Origin: Saccharophagus sp. K07
Lineage (GTDB): Bacteria > Pseudomonadota > Gammaproteobacteria > Pseudomonadales > Cellvibrionaceae
Direction: 5' to 3'
Length of the DNA: 64,000 bases
Assembly (NCBI RefSeq): GCF_014336955.1
Contig: NZ_QRAI01000006.1
Location: forward strand, 62,001-126,000
Shown one piece after another: positions 7,590-17,178 of the stretch. A program made the position numbers and the translations under genes. The stretch's first letter is position 1. Every line of letters begins with the position of its first letter. The notes beneath the pieces are model-generated. The model saw only the letters and a list, made by a program, of their open reading frames with translations. It had not been told where the DNA came from and searched no databases.

Positions 7590-9352
7590 TATTCACCTTC
7601 CTTATTGAGGAATTCGCGAATGGTTTCCAAAAATTGCGGTGGCGCTGGGATGGATACCAAGCGCGCCGAAATCGAGGAGTTGCCGGTGACATTCATTTCG
7701 AATTGCCGCGCGTAACGCACATCCAGTGATGCGCCGACAGCAACTGCACGATTGCCGGAATTTTGCCGCGTCAAACTGGAGCTGCGCGTGCGGGAAAATT
7801 GCGTAGTTACCGTAACACCGGATGTGCCGGACAGACTGATGTCGCGATTACTGCTGGTAACCAATGTCAATTGGAACTCGTCGCCTTTGCGATTAACCGT
7901 TACGACGTTAGCGCTCGCCGATGCTTGTAAATCAGCAGAGGCGTGACCGTTGATATCGTCGGCCAGATTTTTTGCGTAGGCTTCGGGAGAGTTGGCCGCA
8001 AAGGAACCCGCAGCAGTACCGCGGAATGGGAAATTAGTGCCTTCGATAGTGACGGATTTGCCGGACAGATTTAACGGTGACGGACGGAATAAATGGATAA
8101 AGCCGTTCTCATTGCCGGTATCACCGCGTTTGTCGGGGGTAACGCCATTTAAATTTGGGCCGCCCGCACGTGCGTGCACGAAAACCCAATGCGCGGTGCG
8201 ACCCGGAGTCGTAATGTCCACTTTGCGGAAGTTTGGATTGTCGCGACCTCGTGTATCGCCGTTATCTGCGGCTGCTCTATCACCGCGAGAAGGGCGCACT
8301 GTAATTAAATTACTTGGCGCTCCATTGGCAATCAAAATGGAACGCACTTCGTTAGCGCGGTTGTTTCCCAATTGAGCGTTGAGTGCATCTGAATTGGACG
8401 CATACACCTGGCGATCGGCAAAACCCTCGATTTCAACTGCAAAATTCAACTCGCGCATTGCTTGCGCGAGGTTTCGCAATGATTCATAAGAGTTGGGATT
8501 GACGTCGTGTCTGCCGGTTTCAAAAAGTAGCTGCAAGACCGGGGCATTTGGCGCTATGTGGCGAGTGTTATATCCCTGTGCGGCGACAGTACTGGCAACA
8601 TGAGCAGCATAAGCTGCAAGGTCCGCTTGAGCGGTAGTGCTCGCACTGGTTGCTGGCGAGTCGTCCAGGGTGTAATCGGTCGCTTCATTTTTGCCAACCC
8701 GAATAATTCCGCGGTCATGCCCGCCGCTAAGGAAAGCAACCGTGCGTGGAGTCGTTTTGACTTCGCTGTCAGATGCATCGGTTTGTATATCCAAATCGGA
8801 ACCTTGCAATTGATACAGCACGCGATCGATGCCTGTGCCATCGGTTGTGGTCAAGGCATTTTGCAAATTGCGAATTCGTTCGGCAGGAGACGAGCCGGTC
8901 AACGCAAAATTGCGTCCGCCAACCACCAGTGCACCATTGGATGCTGTGGTAATTCGGACATTGGCTTCGCGAGTTTCTGTGGTAGTGCTGGAACCACTTT
9001 CGCTACTGGATTCGCTTTCGCTGCTATCGCTGGAGTTGTTGCTGTTATCGCTATAAGAGCCGTTGAGATTGAGACCTAGGCTCGTGTCTTTTTGGACACG
9101 CAGGCTCAATTGCAGGGAGCAGGTAATATCCGCGTGTTGGTAGTGATAAAACGCTGGAGAGAGGCCGAGGTCGAGTAGGGTTCTGCCGCCGAGGCCTTCG
9201 CGCGGTTCGATAAATTCTGCAATTTGCTGCACGGAATTTTCGTCCAGTGCGCGCTGTGCTTCGGCGATACCGAGCCCGAGGCTTTTAATGAACTCCGCTA
9301 CGCTGGCGTCCGCCAAAACCTGTCCAGGAGTCAAACCGTCGTAATCTGCCAT
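7589..9352 (-). CDS. Paralogue-family protein with inserted OmpA-like domain (587 aa)
   Basis: The N-terminal family block (about 12-75; GLGIAEAQRALDENS, LGLSPAFY) and the C-terminal block (about 545-585; LDVRYARQFEMNVTGNSS, VSIPAPPQFLETIR) flank about 450 extra residues. The insert includes a Ser-rich segment (about 100-128) and an OmpA/MotB-like domain (about 270-382; LLFETGRHDVNPNS, EIEGFADRQ, NNRANEVRSILIANGA). Such domains normally bind peptidoglycan in the periplasm, but there is no signal peptide. The ATG at 9352 is preferred over 9364 because GGAGG sits six bases before it. Confidence 0.85.
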   Translation of the reverse strand: MADYDGLTPGQVLADASVAEFIKSLGLGIAEAQRALDENSVQQIAEFIEPREGLGGRTLLDLGLSPAFYHYQHADITCSLQLSLRVQKDTSLGLNLNGSYSDNSNNSSDSSESESSSESGSSTTTETREANVRITTASNGALVVGGRNFALTGSSPAERIRNLQNALTTTDGTGIDRVLYQLQGSDLDIQTDASDSEVKTTPRTVAFLSGGHDRGIIRVGKNEATDYTLDDSPATSASTTAQADLAAYAAHVASTVAAQGYNTRHIAPNAPVLQLLFETGRHDVNPNSYESLRNLAQAMRELNFAVEIEGFADRQVYASNSDALNAQLGNNRANEVRSILIANGAPSNLITVRPSRGDRAAADNGDTRGRDNPNFRKVDITTPGRTAHWVFVHARAGGPNLNGVTPDKRGDTGNENGFIHLFRPSPLNLSGKSVTIEGTNFPFRGTAAGSFAANSPEAYAKNLADDINGHASADLQASASANVVTVNRKGDEFQLTLVTSSNRDISLSGTSGVTVTTQFSRTRSSSLTRQNSGNRAVAVGASLDVRYARQFEMNVTGNSSISARLVSIPAPPQFLETIREFLNKEGE

Positions 9353-9373
9353 TCTGGCCTCCAATTAAACGAG

Positions 9374-9985
9374 TTAAATACCCAGTACTGGCGCGGCGCC
9401 AGTATTGGGCAGCTTGATGGATTCCAAGGAGCGCGCTTGGGCTTGATCAACCTGCTCCGGGCGCACTACAAAATATTTATGTTTTTTCTGTAAGGCCAGC
9501 AGGCGCGATTTATCCACGGAGAGTCCACGTTGTAGCCAGTGCAATAATTCTTCGGCCAGCGGCAATATACCTTTGCCGGCACATTCAATTGCAGCGCGCA
9601 ATTTTTCCAGGGCCAGGTCTCTATCGCCGGATTTCAAAGCGTTGATGCCCCAGCGCTCCAATACAGAACCGCGATCCTTTTTGTGCAGCTGAAGATCACT
9701 GTTTAACGATTGGTGATGGGCATCGGCGTTTTGGCAAAAATCCATTACTTCGCGATAGGAATCTGTCAGCTCCAGGCTTTCCAATACGCACTGGGTGTAA
9801 TGGCGAAAAAATACTTCCGGCGCTTTGCAAGAAACCGCCATGCGAATGGCTTCGCGATAATGACGCAAGGCTTCGTCATGACGGCCTTTCAACGCCATGA
9901 CTTTGCCGTACTCGGCGATGCTGAAATGCATCTCATGGATTTTTCGTTGACGAGCGTTAGCCGCTGAGTCAGTCGACTCCTGCAT
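9374..9985 (-). CDS. TPR-like helical protein
   Basis: The 203-residue, all-helical protein has a tetratricopeptide-like signature (about 15-55; GKVMALKGRHDEALRHYREA) and a second similar pair further in (about 108-140; NALKSGDRDLALEKLRAAIE). TPRs mediate protein-protein contacts, so it may be an adaptor or chaperone for the neighbouring family proteins. There is no signal peptide. It starts nine bases after the upstream gene and is second in the run. Partner and function are not known. Confidence 0.75.
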   Translation of the reverse strand: MQESTDSAANARQRKIHEMHFSIAEYGKVMALKGRHDEALRHYREAIRMAVSCKAPEVFFRHYTQCVLESLELTDSYREVMDFCQNADAHHQSLNSDLQLHKKDRGSVLERWGINALKSGDRDLALEKLRAAIECAGKGILPLAEELLHWLQRGLSVDKSRLLALQKKHKYFVVRPEQVDQAQARSLESIKLPNTGAAPVLGI

Positions 9986-9994
9986 AGTTATTCC

Positions 9995-11095
9995 TTAGTG
10001 TTTGAGAAGTTCCACAGAGGCGCCAGCGCGTTCCAATGCATCGCGAATAACGCGCGCCTGAATTTCGGGATAGGCGTTGGGCAGAATTTCCGGAGCACGC
10101 CTGAAAGTGTGTGGAATTCCAAACGCATTCAAAACGGCATTGACTGCAGCGGTTTGCGCGCAAGCCGTGATCTTTAATCCAAGAGCTTGAAAAGTAATTA
10201 ATTCGGCCGCGACGGTTAATTGTGCTTGTGCAAGGGCTTCGAGAATGCACGGAACTTCGCGGCTTGGAATGCTTTCCAGCAGAGTAACAGGCGCGCTGGC
10301 GACGACTTCATCAGCTATGTCCTGCGGGATTTCGACAATGTCTTCCAATACGCGACGTTGTTCGTTGCTCAGAGGGGCATTGGGTGCCTGCTGCAAAACC
10401 ACATCAAAACGCAAAAAATCCTGCTGAATAATTCGCAGTGCGCCATTGGTTTTATGGCGTTGCCAGATGGGATCGATCGCGCTGCGTTCGACACCAGTTG
10501 CAATCAAACCGCTATTAGCACTCAGTGGAATTCCCGCTGCTGTTAAATCTTCCAGAAGACGTTTTTGCACAATCGTTGGGCATTCACCGAGAAAAACATC
10601 GTAGCGGGCATCGGCTTGCGGGGCGGCGATCATATCGACGGTATCGCCCATAAATTCCCTAAAGGCATTCACGGTTGCTTCACTAACCGAACCGAGTGCC
10701 ATGCCCGGTGGTTGGAGCAACATTTTGCTGGCTTCTTCTTCGCTCATGCCAATAAATTTGGAAAGCTTGCGCGTGGCTTCCGGCAGTTGGCTGGCATCTT
10801 TTAAATAGAGCGCAACGTCGAACAGTTCGTTGTTTTTTGGAATGGCGCTGGTGTCGTCAATAACGGTTACTTCGTAACCAATATCGGTCAGCAGGCGGGA
10901 GAGCTGTTCTGCGATTTTTTGTTCAACTTTATCCACCAGCACGGCTGGTGCGCGATACAGGCAGTTGATGACTTCTGCGGCGCTGATGCCCAGTCCTTTT
11001 GCCACGGCGGCTGCCGATGTCAACGTGGCGGTACCTACGGACTGAATCAATACGCCATGAGTCCCCGACGGGGTAAGAGAGTCGGAATTTTGCAC
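9995..11095 (-). CDS. Multi-repeat L7/L12-like (ClpS-fold-like) protein
   Basis: First gene of the run, 366 residues, with a GTG start and AGAGGGA six bases before it. It contains four or five repeats of a strand-helix-helix-strand unit that resembles the C-terminal domain of ribosomal protein L7/L12. Examples are VLIQSVG ... EVTVID (about 14-80), FDVALYLKD ... VDMIAA (about 91-158) and the last unit LKITACAQ ... RDALERAGASVELLKH. The spacing and the closing L-x-x-x-GA-x-V-x-L pattern are what suggest this fold. No signal peptide. Function unknown; a structure prediction would decide the fold. Confidence 0.75.
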   Translation of the reverse strand: MQNSDSLTPSGTHGVLIQSVGTATLTSAAAVAKGLGISAAEVINCLYRAPAVLVDKVEQKIAEQLSRLLTDIGYEVTVIDDTSAIPKNNELFDVALYLKDASQLPEATRKLSKFIGMSEEEASKMLLQPPGMALGSVSEATVNAFREFMGDTVDMIAAPQADARYDVFLGECPTIVQKRLLEDLTAAGIPLSANSGLIATGVERSAIDPIWQRHKTNGALRIIQQDFLRFDVVLQQAPNAPLSNEQRRVLEDIVEIPQDIADEVVASAPVTLLESIPSREVPCILEALAQAQLTVAAELITFQALGLKITACAQTAAVNAVLNAFGIPHTFRRAPEILPNAYPEIQARVIRDALERAGASVELLKH

Positions 11096-11235
11096 GTGTT
11101 CCCTCTTTATTAGATTTATTGATAAGGGTTTCTGCTTGGTTTGTCCAATATTTCGGCTAACACATTTAAATTGTTGCTGTAAAGATTCACAAGTGAATGA
11201 GTTGTTGATATGTATTTGTTAGCGCGACGCAGCGG

Positions 11236-11264
11236 AGTATATGCGTTCTCCGTTTTTCTCACAA
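11236..11264 (-). promoter_or_regulatory. Candidate sigma-70 promoter of the nine-gene run
   Basis: On the minus strand TTGTGA (11264-11259) is followed after exactly 17 bases by TATACT (11241-11236). These match the -35 and -10 consensus at four and five of six positions. The site would give a leader of about 130 bases before the GTG at 11095. No start site is proven. Confidence 0.4.
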
Positions 11265-11528
11265 GACTCGCTTTTGAGGACGGTTCAGAATGGTGATGGG
11301 GAGGAGGTGTCGTTGTAATGGTCATTATGTTTGTTTAACAGTTTAAATATTCTTTTGAAGATATTTGTTTAGTTGTCGTGAGGTGAAATGTCAAGGCAGA
11401 TGCAGGAATTGTCGCTGAAGGTTTTTGAGAGTATTGCAAACTCACGACGCTGTGTGAGGCGGCGTCTCGAAAAATTTGCTGAGAAAAAGATTGATGCGCT
11501 GGTCGATGTCGGAAATTCCACGCAAAAA

Positions 11529-11560
11529 ATAAGGGCGGCCTGATGCCGCCCTTATGCCAA
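11529..11560 (-). terminator. Rho-independent terminator of the LamG lipoprotein gene
   Basis: ATAAGGGCGGC (11529-11539) and GCCGCCCTTAT (11545-11555) form a perfect 11-bp stem with a five-base loop. On the minus strand the stem is followed directly by a run of T. It lies 22 bases beyond the lipoprotein stop codon and separates that gene from the nine-gene run. The remainder of 11,096-11,576 holds the run's promoter and no convincing gene. Confidence 0.9.
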
Positions 11561-11576
11561 TTATATTGGTCCATCT

Positions 11577-13211
11577 TTATGGCGAAATGTCCTCCCGCTC
11601 CCCACTAAATCCAATATTTTGAAACTCCACTTGTCCATTGGAGCCTGTGAGTATGGCGCGAATGTAGCGTACATTGTCGACGTCTACGGCAAAATCCTCC
11701 GCCAGAATATCTTCAAAACCGATTTGAGGTTCGACGCTGATTTGCGATATCAGGGTTTCGGATGAGTCGTAAAAGAGGAATTGAATAGCGTCCACATCGT
11801 AATTTTCTTCGTTGAAGTTCCAGAAATGAATCGCGTTCAGCTCGTAATCCGCTTGCAGATCGAAATAAAAGATTGTCTCTCCTTCTGCCCAAACGTGGCT
11901 GGATGTGGTGTGACGGTCAAACACCGTGGGTGAAGCCGCGTCGATTACGCTCGCAAGCGAGCTTTCTTTTAAGGCATCGGGTTGTTCCAGGGTGACGGTA
12001 ATTTCCGGAGCTTTCAGGTATACCGAGTCGTTATCGCAATCGTCGAAAACACCGTTGTTATCGATGTCCACCGGTTCTTCGGTATCAATATCGTATTTTT
12101 CGCTCAGATAATTCCACACTGAATTGTATTCAGTTGTCGTCAGCGTTCTGTTGTATACGAGCAATTCCGCAATATCTCCGGCGAAGGATTCACTGCCGTC
12201 GTGAGTGCCGCCAATATAGGTGGTGCCTAGATCCAGCGGTGCGGGGGTGGTCGTGTCCGTCGTCAGAGTGCAGCCTGTGCGGATGGAGCTGCCGGAGGCT
12301 GTGACATTTACACCGAGGATTTGCGGCCCTTGTTGTTTGACATTTTCTGGTGAAAGCAACCACGTGCCACTGCTGATGGAGCGCGCTTTAACAAAGGGTT
12401 TGCTGGCGGCAAGTCCGACTGCAAAACCTGTTTTGGTGAACTCGCCAGCAGTTTCCGCTCCGGTTCCGAATAAATGCCCCTGGTGATCATTGGAGCGGTA
12501 GACAGCAAATACCGAGAGCGGGATGGATGCGCTGGAGAACAGGTCTTCCGCCAAAACCAGTCGATCATCAATACCATCGAATCGCAGTGCGGGGCGATTG
12601 TCGATGGCGTTCGCTACCAGGAGTGGTTGTTTGGCTGGATCGGCTTGGGTCGCTGAGCCCAACTCGCTTGACCAAGCGCCGATTGGGCCAGAGCCGCTCA
12701 GTTGATCTGCTGCGAGCGCCAGTACAAGTCCTTCAGTTACAGGAATGCCACTCGAAGAACTGCTTGAGCTGGATGAGCTGCTCGAACTGGAAGATGACGA
12801 ACTCGAGCTTGAAGACGAACTGCTGGATGAAGATGAGCTGCTACTGGATGACGAGCTTGAGCTGGATGAACTGCTAGAACTCGACGATGAGCTACTGGAA
12901 ATAATGATCCCAGAAGAAGAGCTGCTGGAGGACGAAGAACTGGAGCTGTTGGAAGACGAAGAACTGGAGCTGCTTGAACTGCTGGACGAAGTTGATGAAG
13001 TGGATGAACTCGCTCCTGATGAACTCGATGACGCACTGGAGATTCCGGATGACGACGAACTACTGCTCGATGAACTGGCTGGTGGCTGTGGAGGAGGGGA
13101 GGAGTTTGAACTGTTGCTGCTGGAGTCGCACGCCTGTAACAACAAGGTTAAGCAAACCAATCCAACGCTTAACAAGGGTGGGCGTTGGAGCAAGGAATTT
13201 TTCTTCTGCAT
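11577..13211 (-). CDS. Poly-Ser-linked LamG-type surface lipoprotein
   Basis: The 544-residue protein has a lipoprotein signal ending in LLQAC (Cys28), then one of the longest serine linkers in the window (about residues 46-154, nearly all Ser). A concanavalin/LamG-3-like domain follows (about 155-375; LRFDGIDDRLVLAEDLF, GDIAELLVYNRTLT). Next come a Ca-binding-like acidic loop (DIDNNGVFDDCDND) and a C-terminal beta domain (about 405-540) reminiscent of discoidin-type carbohydrate-binding modules. No catalytic residues are evident, so a surface binding role is likely. It is transcribed away from fleS and has its own strong terminator. Confidence 0.85.
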   Translation of the reverse strand: MQKKNSLLQRPPLLSVGLVCLTLLLQACDSSSNSSNSSPPPQPPASSSSSSSSSSGISSASSSSSGASSSTSSTSSSSSSSSSSSSSNSSSSSSSSSSSSGIIISSSSSSSSSSSSSSSSSSSSSSSSSSSSSSSSSSSSSSSSSSSSSSSSSSGIPVTEGLVLALAADQLSGSGPIGAWSSELGSATQADPAKQPLLVANAIDNRPALRFDGIDDRLVLAEDLFSSASIPLSVFAVYRSNDHQGHLFGTGAETAGEFTKTGFAVGLAASKPFVKARSISSGTWLLSPENVKQQGPQILGVNVTASGSSIRTGCTLTTDTTTPAPLDLGTTYIGGTHDGSESFAGDIAELLVYNRTLTTTEYNSVWNYLSEKYDIDTEEPVDIDNNGVFDDCDNDSVYLKAPEITVTLEQPDALKESSLASVIDAASPTVFDRHTTSSHVWAEGETIFYFDLQADYELNAIHFWNFNEENYDVDAIQFLFYDSSETLISQISVEPQIGFEDILAEDFAVDVDNVRYIRAILTGSNGQVEFQNIGFSGEREDISP

Positions 13212-13453
13212 TTTGAGCCTCGGTCGACGTCAGTTAATAAATGAATAACTGGAAAACCACCACTGGAATCGAGACGGAACGCGCGGTCAGGCGTTTCGGT
13301 GGCAGACCATCATAGAAAACTCATTGCCGGTGAATCGTGGGATAACTGACATAAGAGAAGGTATTTGTGAGTCGGCACGGAGAAAAAAGCCAAATCTTTG
13401 ACTTTTATTTTTATTGGGTATTTATCTTTTTGATTTGTAAGGGATTTATTTTG

Positions 13454-13469
13454 TGGCACCGCGCTTGCA
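13454..13469 (+). promoter_or_regulatory. Sigma-54 promoter of fleSR
   Basis: TGGCAC-CGCGC-TTGCA matches the -24/-12 consensus at every conserved position. Transcription would begin near 13,481, about 40 bases before the fleS start. It fits the known scheme in which FleQ with RpoN drives fleSR. The rest of the 13,212-13,521 spacer also holds the divergent promoter of the LamG lipoprotein; I see no gene in it. Confidence 0.9.
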
Positions 13470-13521
13470 TTTGGGCTCTGTTGAATAGACAACACTGACG
13501 GATTTTCGCCAGGAGATGTTC

Positions 13522-14760
13522 ATGTCCAAGGCTGTGCCTTTTATTGACGCCGAAAATGCCAGAGTGCCCGAACCCGTTTTAGCGCCTACACCCTCTGAAA
13601 CAGAAGTGCGCAATCTCGATGGGGCGATGGACTTTTTTCAGCGCACGTCGCGCCAGTTATCCAATGCCTATTTGTTGTTGGAAGGTAAGGTCGCGCAGCT
13701 GACTCGCGAGTTGAATGAAGTGTCCGCGCAAAAAGACGAAGAGCTGGAAAAGAAAAACCGCTTGGCCAGCCGGATGCAGGCAATGCTGGATTTTTTACCC
13801 GGTGGCGTGATTGTGCTGGATGCACGCGGAATTATTGTGCAAAGCAATCCCGCTGCGCGGACGCTGCTCAATCACAGGCTTGACGGTGAACTTTGGCGCA
13901 GAGTGATTTCCGTTTGTTTTGTGCCCAGTCGCGACGACGACTTGGACTTGTGCACAGTCAGCGGCCGCTGGGTCAGTCTGGCAACGGCGTCCCTCGATGA
14001 AGAGGGGCAGATTATTTTGTTGACCGACCAGACGGAAACCCGCCGTTTGCAACAGCAGGCCAATCGTCATCAGCGCTTGTCGGCGATGGGCAAAATGGTT
14101 TCAGCGCTGGCGCATCAGATTCGCACGCCGCTGTCGGCAGCCATTCTCTATGCCAATCATTTATGTGCGGATTCTATTTCTGAAGAGCGGCGCAAAGTCT
14201 TCGCCGGAAAATTATTGGGCCGTTTGAATCATATGGCCGAACAAGTCAAAGACATGCTGTTGTTCGTGCGCAATGAATTACCGCTCAACGATGTGATTTC
14301 TCTGCAGGATCTCGAAGCCGGTCTGCGTGCCGCGACGGAAGTGCCTTTGGCTTCGGGGAAAAATCGCTGCATTTGGCAGAACGCCGTGCCGCAAGAGTTT
14401 TTGCGCTGCAATCGCGAAGCTTTGATCGGCGCTTTGTTGAATCTGGTCAACAACGCGATTGAAGCCAATCCGCAAGGTGTGAAATTAAAAATCTCGTTCT
14501 GTCGCACTGCCTTGAAAGGTGAGTCCGCCGTTGCCATAGCGGTTGCGGACAACGGCCCTGGAATGTCACCGGAGCAACTCAGCGCGGCGCAGGAAGTGTT
14601 TTACACCACCAAGCCACAAGGCACGGGCCTGGGTTTGGCGGTGGTGAAATCCGTCACCCTGGCACACGGCGGAGAATTCCGTTTGCAATCCCGCGCAGGT
14701 GAGGGCACCTGCGGAATTTTGACGATTCCTTTAGTGGAATCCTACGAAACCGCACATTGA
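13522..14760 (+). CDS. fleS: Flagellar two-component sensor histidine kinase FleS
   Basis: Soluble kinase (412 residues) of the FleS/FlrB type that phosphorylates FleR to turn on middle flagellar genes. It has an N-terminal helical region, a PAS-like domain (about 85-175), an H-box with His198 (LAHQIRTPLS), and a HATPase domain with NLVNNAIEAN, DNGPGMSP and GTGLGLAVVKS. No membrane segment, as expected for this family. The ATG at 13522 is preferred over 13516 because AGGAG lies six bases before it. fleQ, normally upstream, is not in the window; the divergent neighbour is the LamG lipoprotein instead. Confidence 0.93.
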   Translation: MSKAVPFIDAENARVPEPVLAPTPSETEVRNLDGAMDFFQRTSRQLSNAYLLLEGKVAQLTRELNEVSAQKDEELEKKNRLASRMQAMLDFLPGGVIVLDARGIIVQSNPAARTLLNHRLDGELWRRVISVCFVPSRDDDLDLCTVSGRWVSLATASLDEEGQIILLTDQTETRRLQQQANRHQRLSAMGKMVSALAHQIRTPLSAAILYANHLCADSISEERRKVFAGKLLGRLNHMAEQVKDMLLFVRNELPLNDVISLQDLEAGLRAATEVPLASGKNRCIWQNAVPQEFLRCNREALIGALLNLVNNAIEANPQGVKLKISFCRTALKGESAVAIAVADNGPGMSPEQLSAAQEVFYTTKPQGTGLGLAVVKSVTLAHGGEFRLQSRAGEGTCGILTIPLVESYETAH

Positions 14761-14807
14761 TTTTGGCGCACCTGCGCAAAGCGCATTAGGTTTACCGGAG
14801 AGAATTC

Positions 14808-16361
<1,554 letters not shown>

Positions 16362-16662
16362 GGGGCAAAAGGCGTCAATCTTCCGACGTTTTTCCGGCTT
16401 TTAAAACGCAGCGTCAGGGCTGGGCAAAAACTAAGAAAAAACCGTTCTTAAAAAAGCCAAAAATTTTTCCAGGGGATACTTTTTATTTTCAAATTACATG
16501 GGCATACTCCGCCCGAAAGCTGCCGGGCGGCTATGCTGCGCTGCGGTAGATTCGGAGTCTCACAGACAGAGGATTCCCAAATACCACAGCGGGAAAGCGT
16601 TAAAAACTGCTCCAGCGGCTTTCAGGTTGACTGAAGATTTCATCGCTATAGGAGTTTGACGT
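16362..16662 (+). other. Intergenic region after fleR
   Basis: No gene seen. A GC-rich hairpin, CCGCCCG (16509-16515) with CGGGCGG (16524-16530), has no T-tract after it. A weaker stem followed by TTTTTCC lies just after the fleR stop (about 16369-16395) and may end the fleSR transcript. The promoter of the following small gene should lie here. Confidence 0.4.
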
Positions 16663-16848
16663 ATGGGCGTAGAGGTGCTTGATTCAACTCTCGAAGTCGT
16701 AGACGAGGCACTGGTTGAAGAGAGGTTTGATGACGACGCTGCTGTAAAACCTCCAAAATCCGACATAGACGCACGTCGTCGTCTGGAGGATAAATTGGAG
16801 CAATTACGCTTAGAGAAAGAACTGCGCGAGTACGACTTCGATATTTAA
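16663..16848 (+). CDS. Small acidic PA3496-family protein
   Basis: 61 residues, preceded by AGGAG nine bases before the ATG. The acidic N-terminal half is followed by a charged helix (DARRRLEDKLEQLRLEKEL) and ends in EYDFDI. This matches my recollection of the PA3496 family, annotated as putative envelope-integrity proteins; its molecular role is not established. It is not a classical flagellar gene although it sits between fleR and fliE. A terminator follows immediately, so it is its own transcription unit. Confidence 0.75.
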   Translation: MGVEVLDSTLEVVDEALVEERFDDDAAVKPPKSDIDARRRLEDKLEQLRLEKELREYDFDI

Positions 16849-16862
16849 AGCATTCCCTATCC

Positions 16863-16907
16863 AATCTGGGCGGCGCTAACTACCGAAAAGATCGCCCAGA
16901 TTTTTTG
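16863..16907 (+). terminator. Rho-independent terminator after the PA3496-like gene
   Basis: AATCTGGGCG (16863-16872) pairs with CGCCCAGATT (16893-16902) in a 10-bp stem with a 20-base loop, ending in a run of T. It starts 14 bases after the stop codon and insulates fliE from upstream transcription. The rest of 16,849-17,178 holds the fliE promoter and no gene. Confidence 0.8.
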
Positions 16908-17066
16908 TTCTGCGGCTCGGCCCTCCCGGCCGCAGAATCAATTTCCTTTATCTAGACGCCCTTATTTAATTCCATCCCCTCAATGCCTGCAGTAAGCGGT
17001 TTAACCAGTCGCTGAATATTTATTTTCTTCTCCTTCATTCTCATCCGAATACCCACGTCCCGTTTT

Positions 17067-17082
17067 TGGCCCGCATTCTGCA
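17067..17082 (+). promoter_or_regulatory. Sigma-54 promoter of the fliE operon
   Basis: TGGCCC-GCATT-CTGCA keeps the invariant GG and GC at the correct 10-base spacing, with C in place of A at one position and C in place of T at another. It lies 97 bases before the fliE ATG. FleR/RpoN control of fliEFGHIJ is known in Pseudomonas. Confidence 0.75.
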
Positions 17083-17178
17083 ATTACCCCCTCAGAGAAC
17101 CGCATAACGCCGGTTTTTTGGCAGTCCGCTGAGGACTGGTTGAGTTTCAGGATTCACTAAACGTCGAGAAAGTAGGCC

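Noticed and set aside
2127-11095. Interpretation of the nine-gene run as a contractile injection system or tailocin
   Set aside because: No sheath, tube, baseplate, spike or AAA+ genes are recognisable in it.
11116-11325. Minus-strand 69-codon ORF upstream of the nine-gene run
   Set aside because: No ribosome binding site, low-complexity start and it overlaps the candidate promoter and leader.
12745-13248. Plus-strand ORF rich in Glu and Leu (167 codons), with similar ones at 1404-1652, 38243-38524 and 41189-41512
   Set aside because: They are antisense images of the poly-serine linkers; Ser codons read backwards give Glu/Leu-rich frames without ribosome binding sites.
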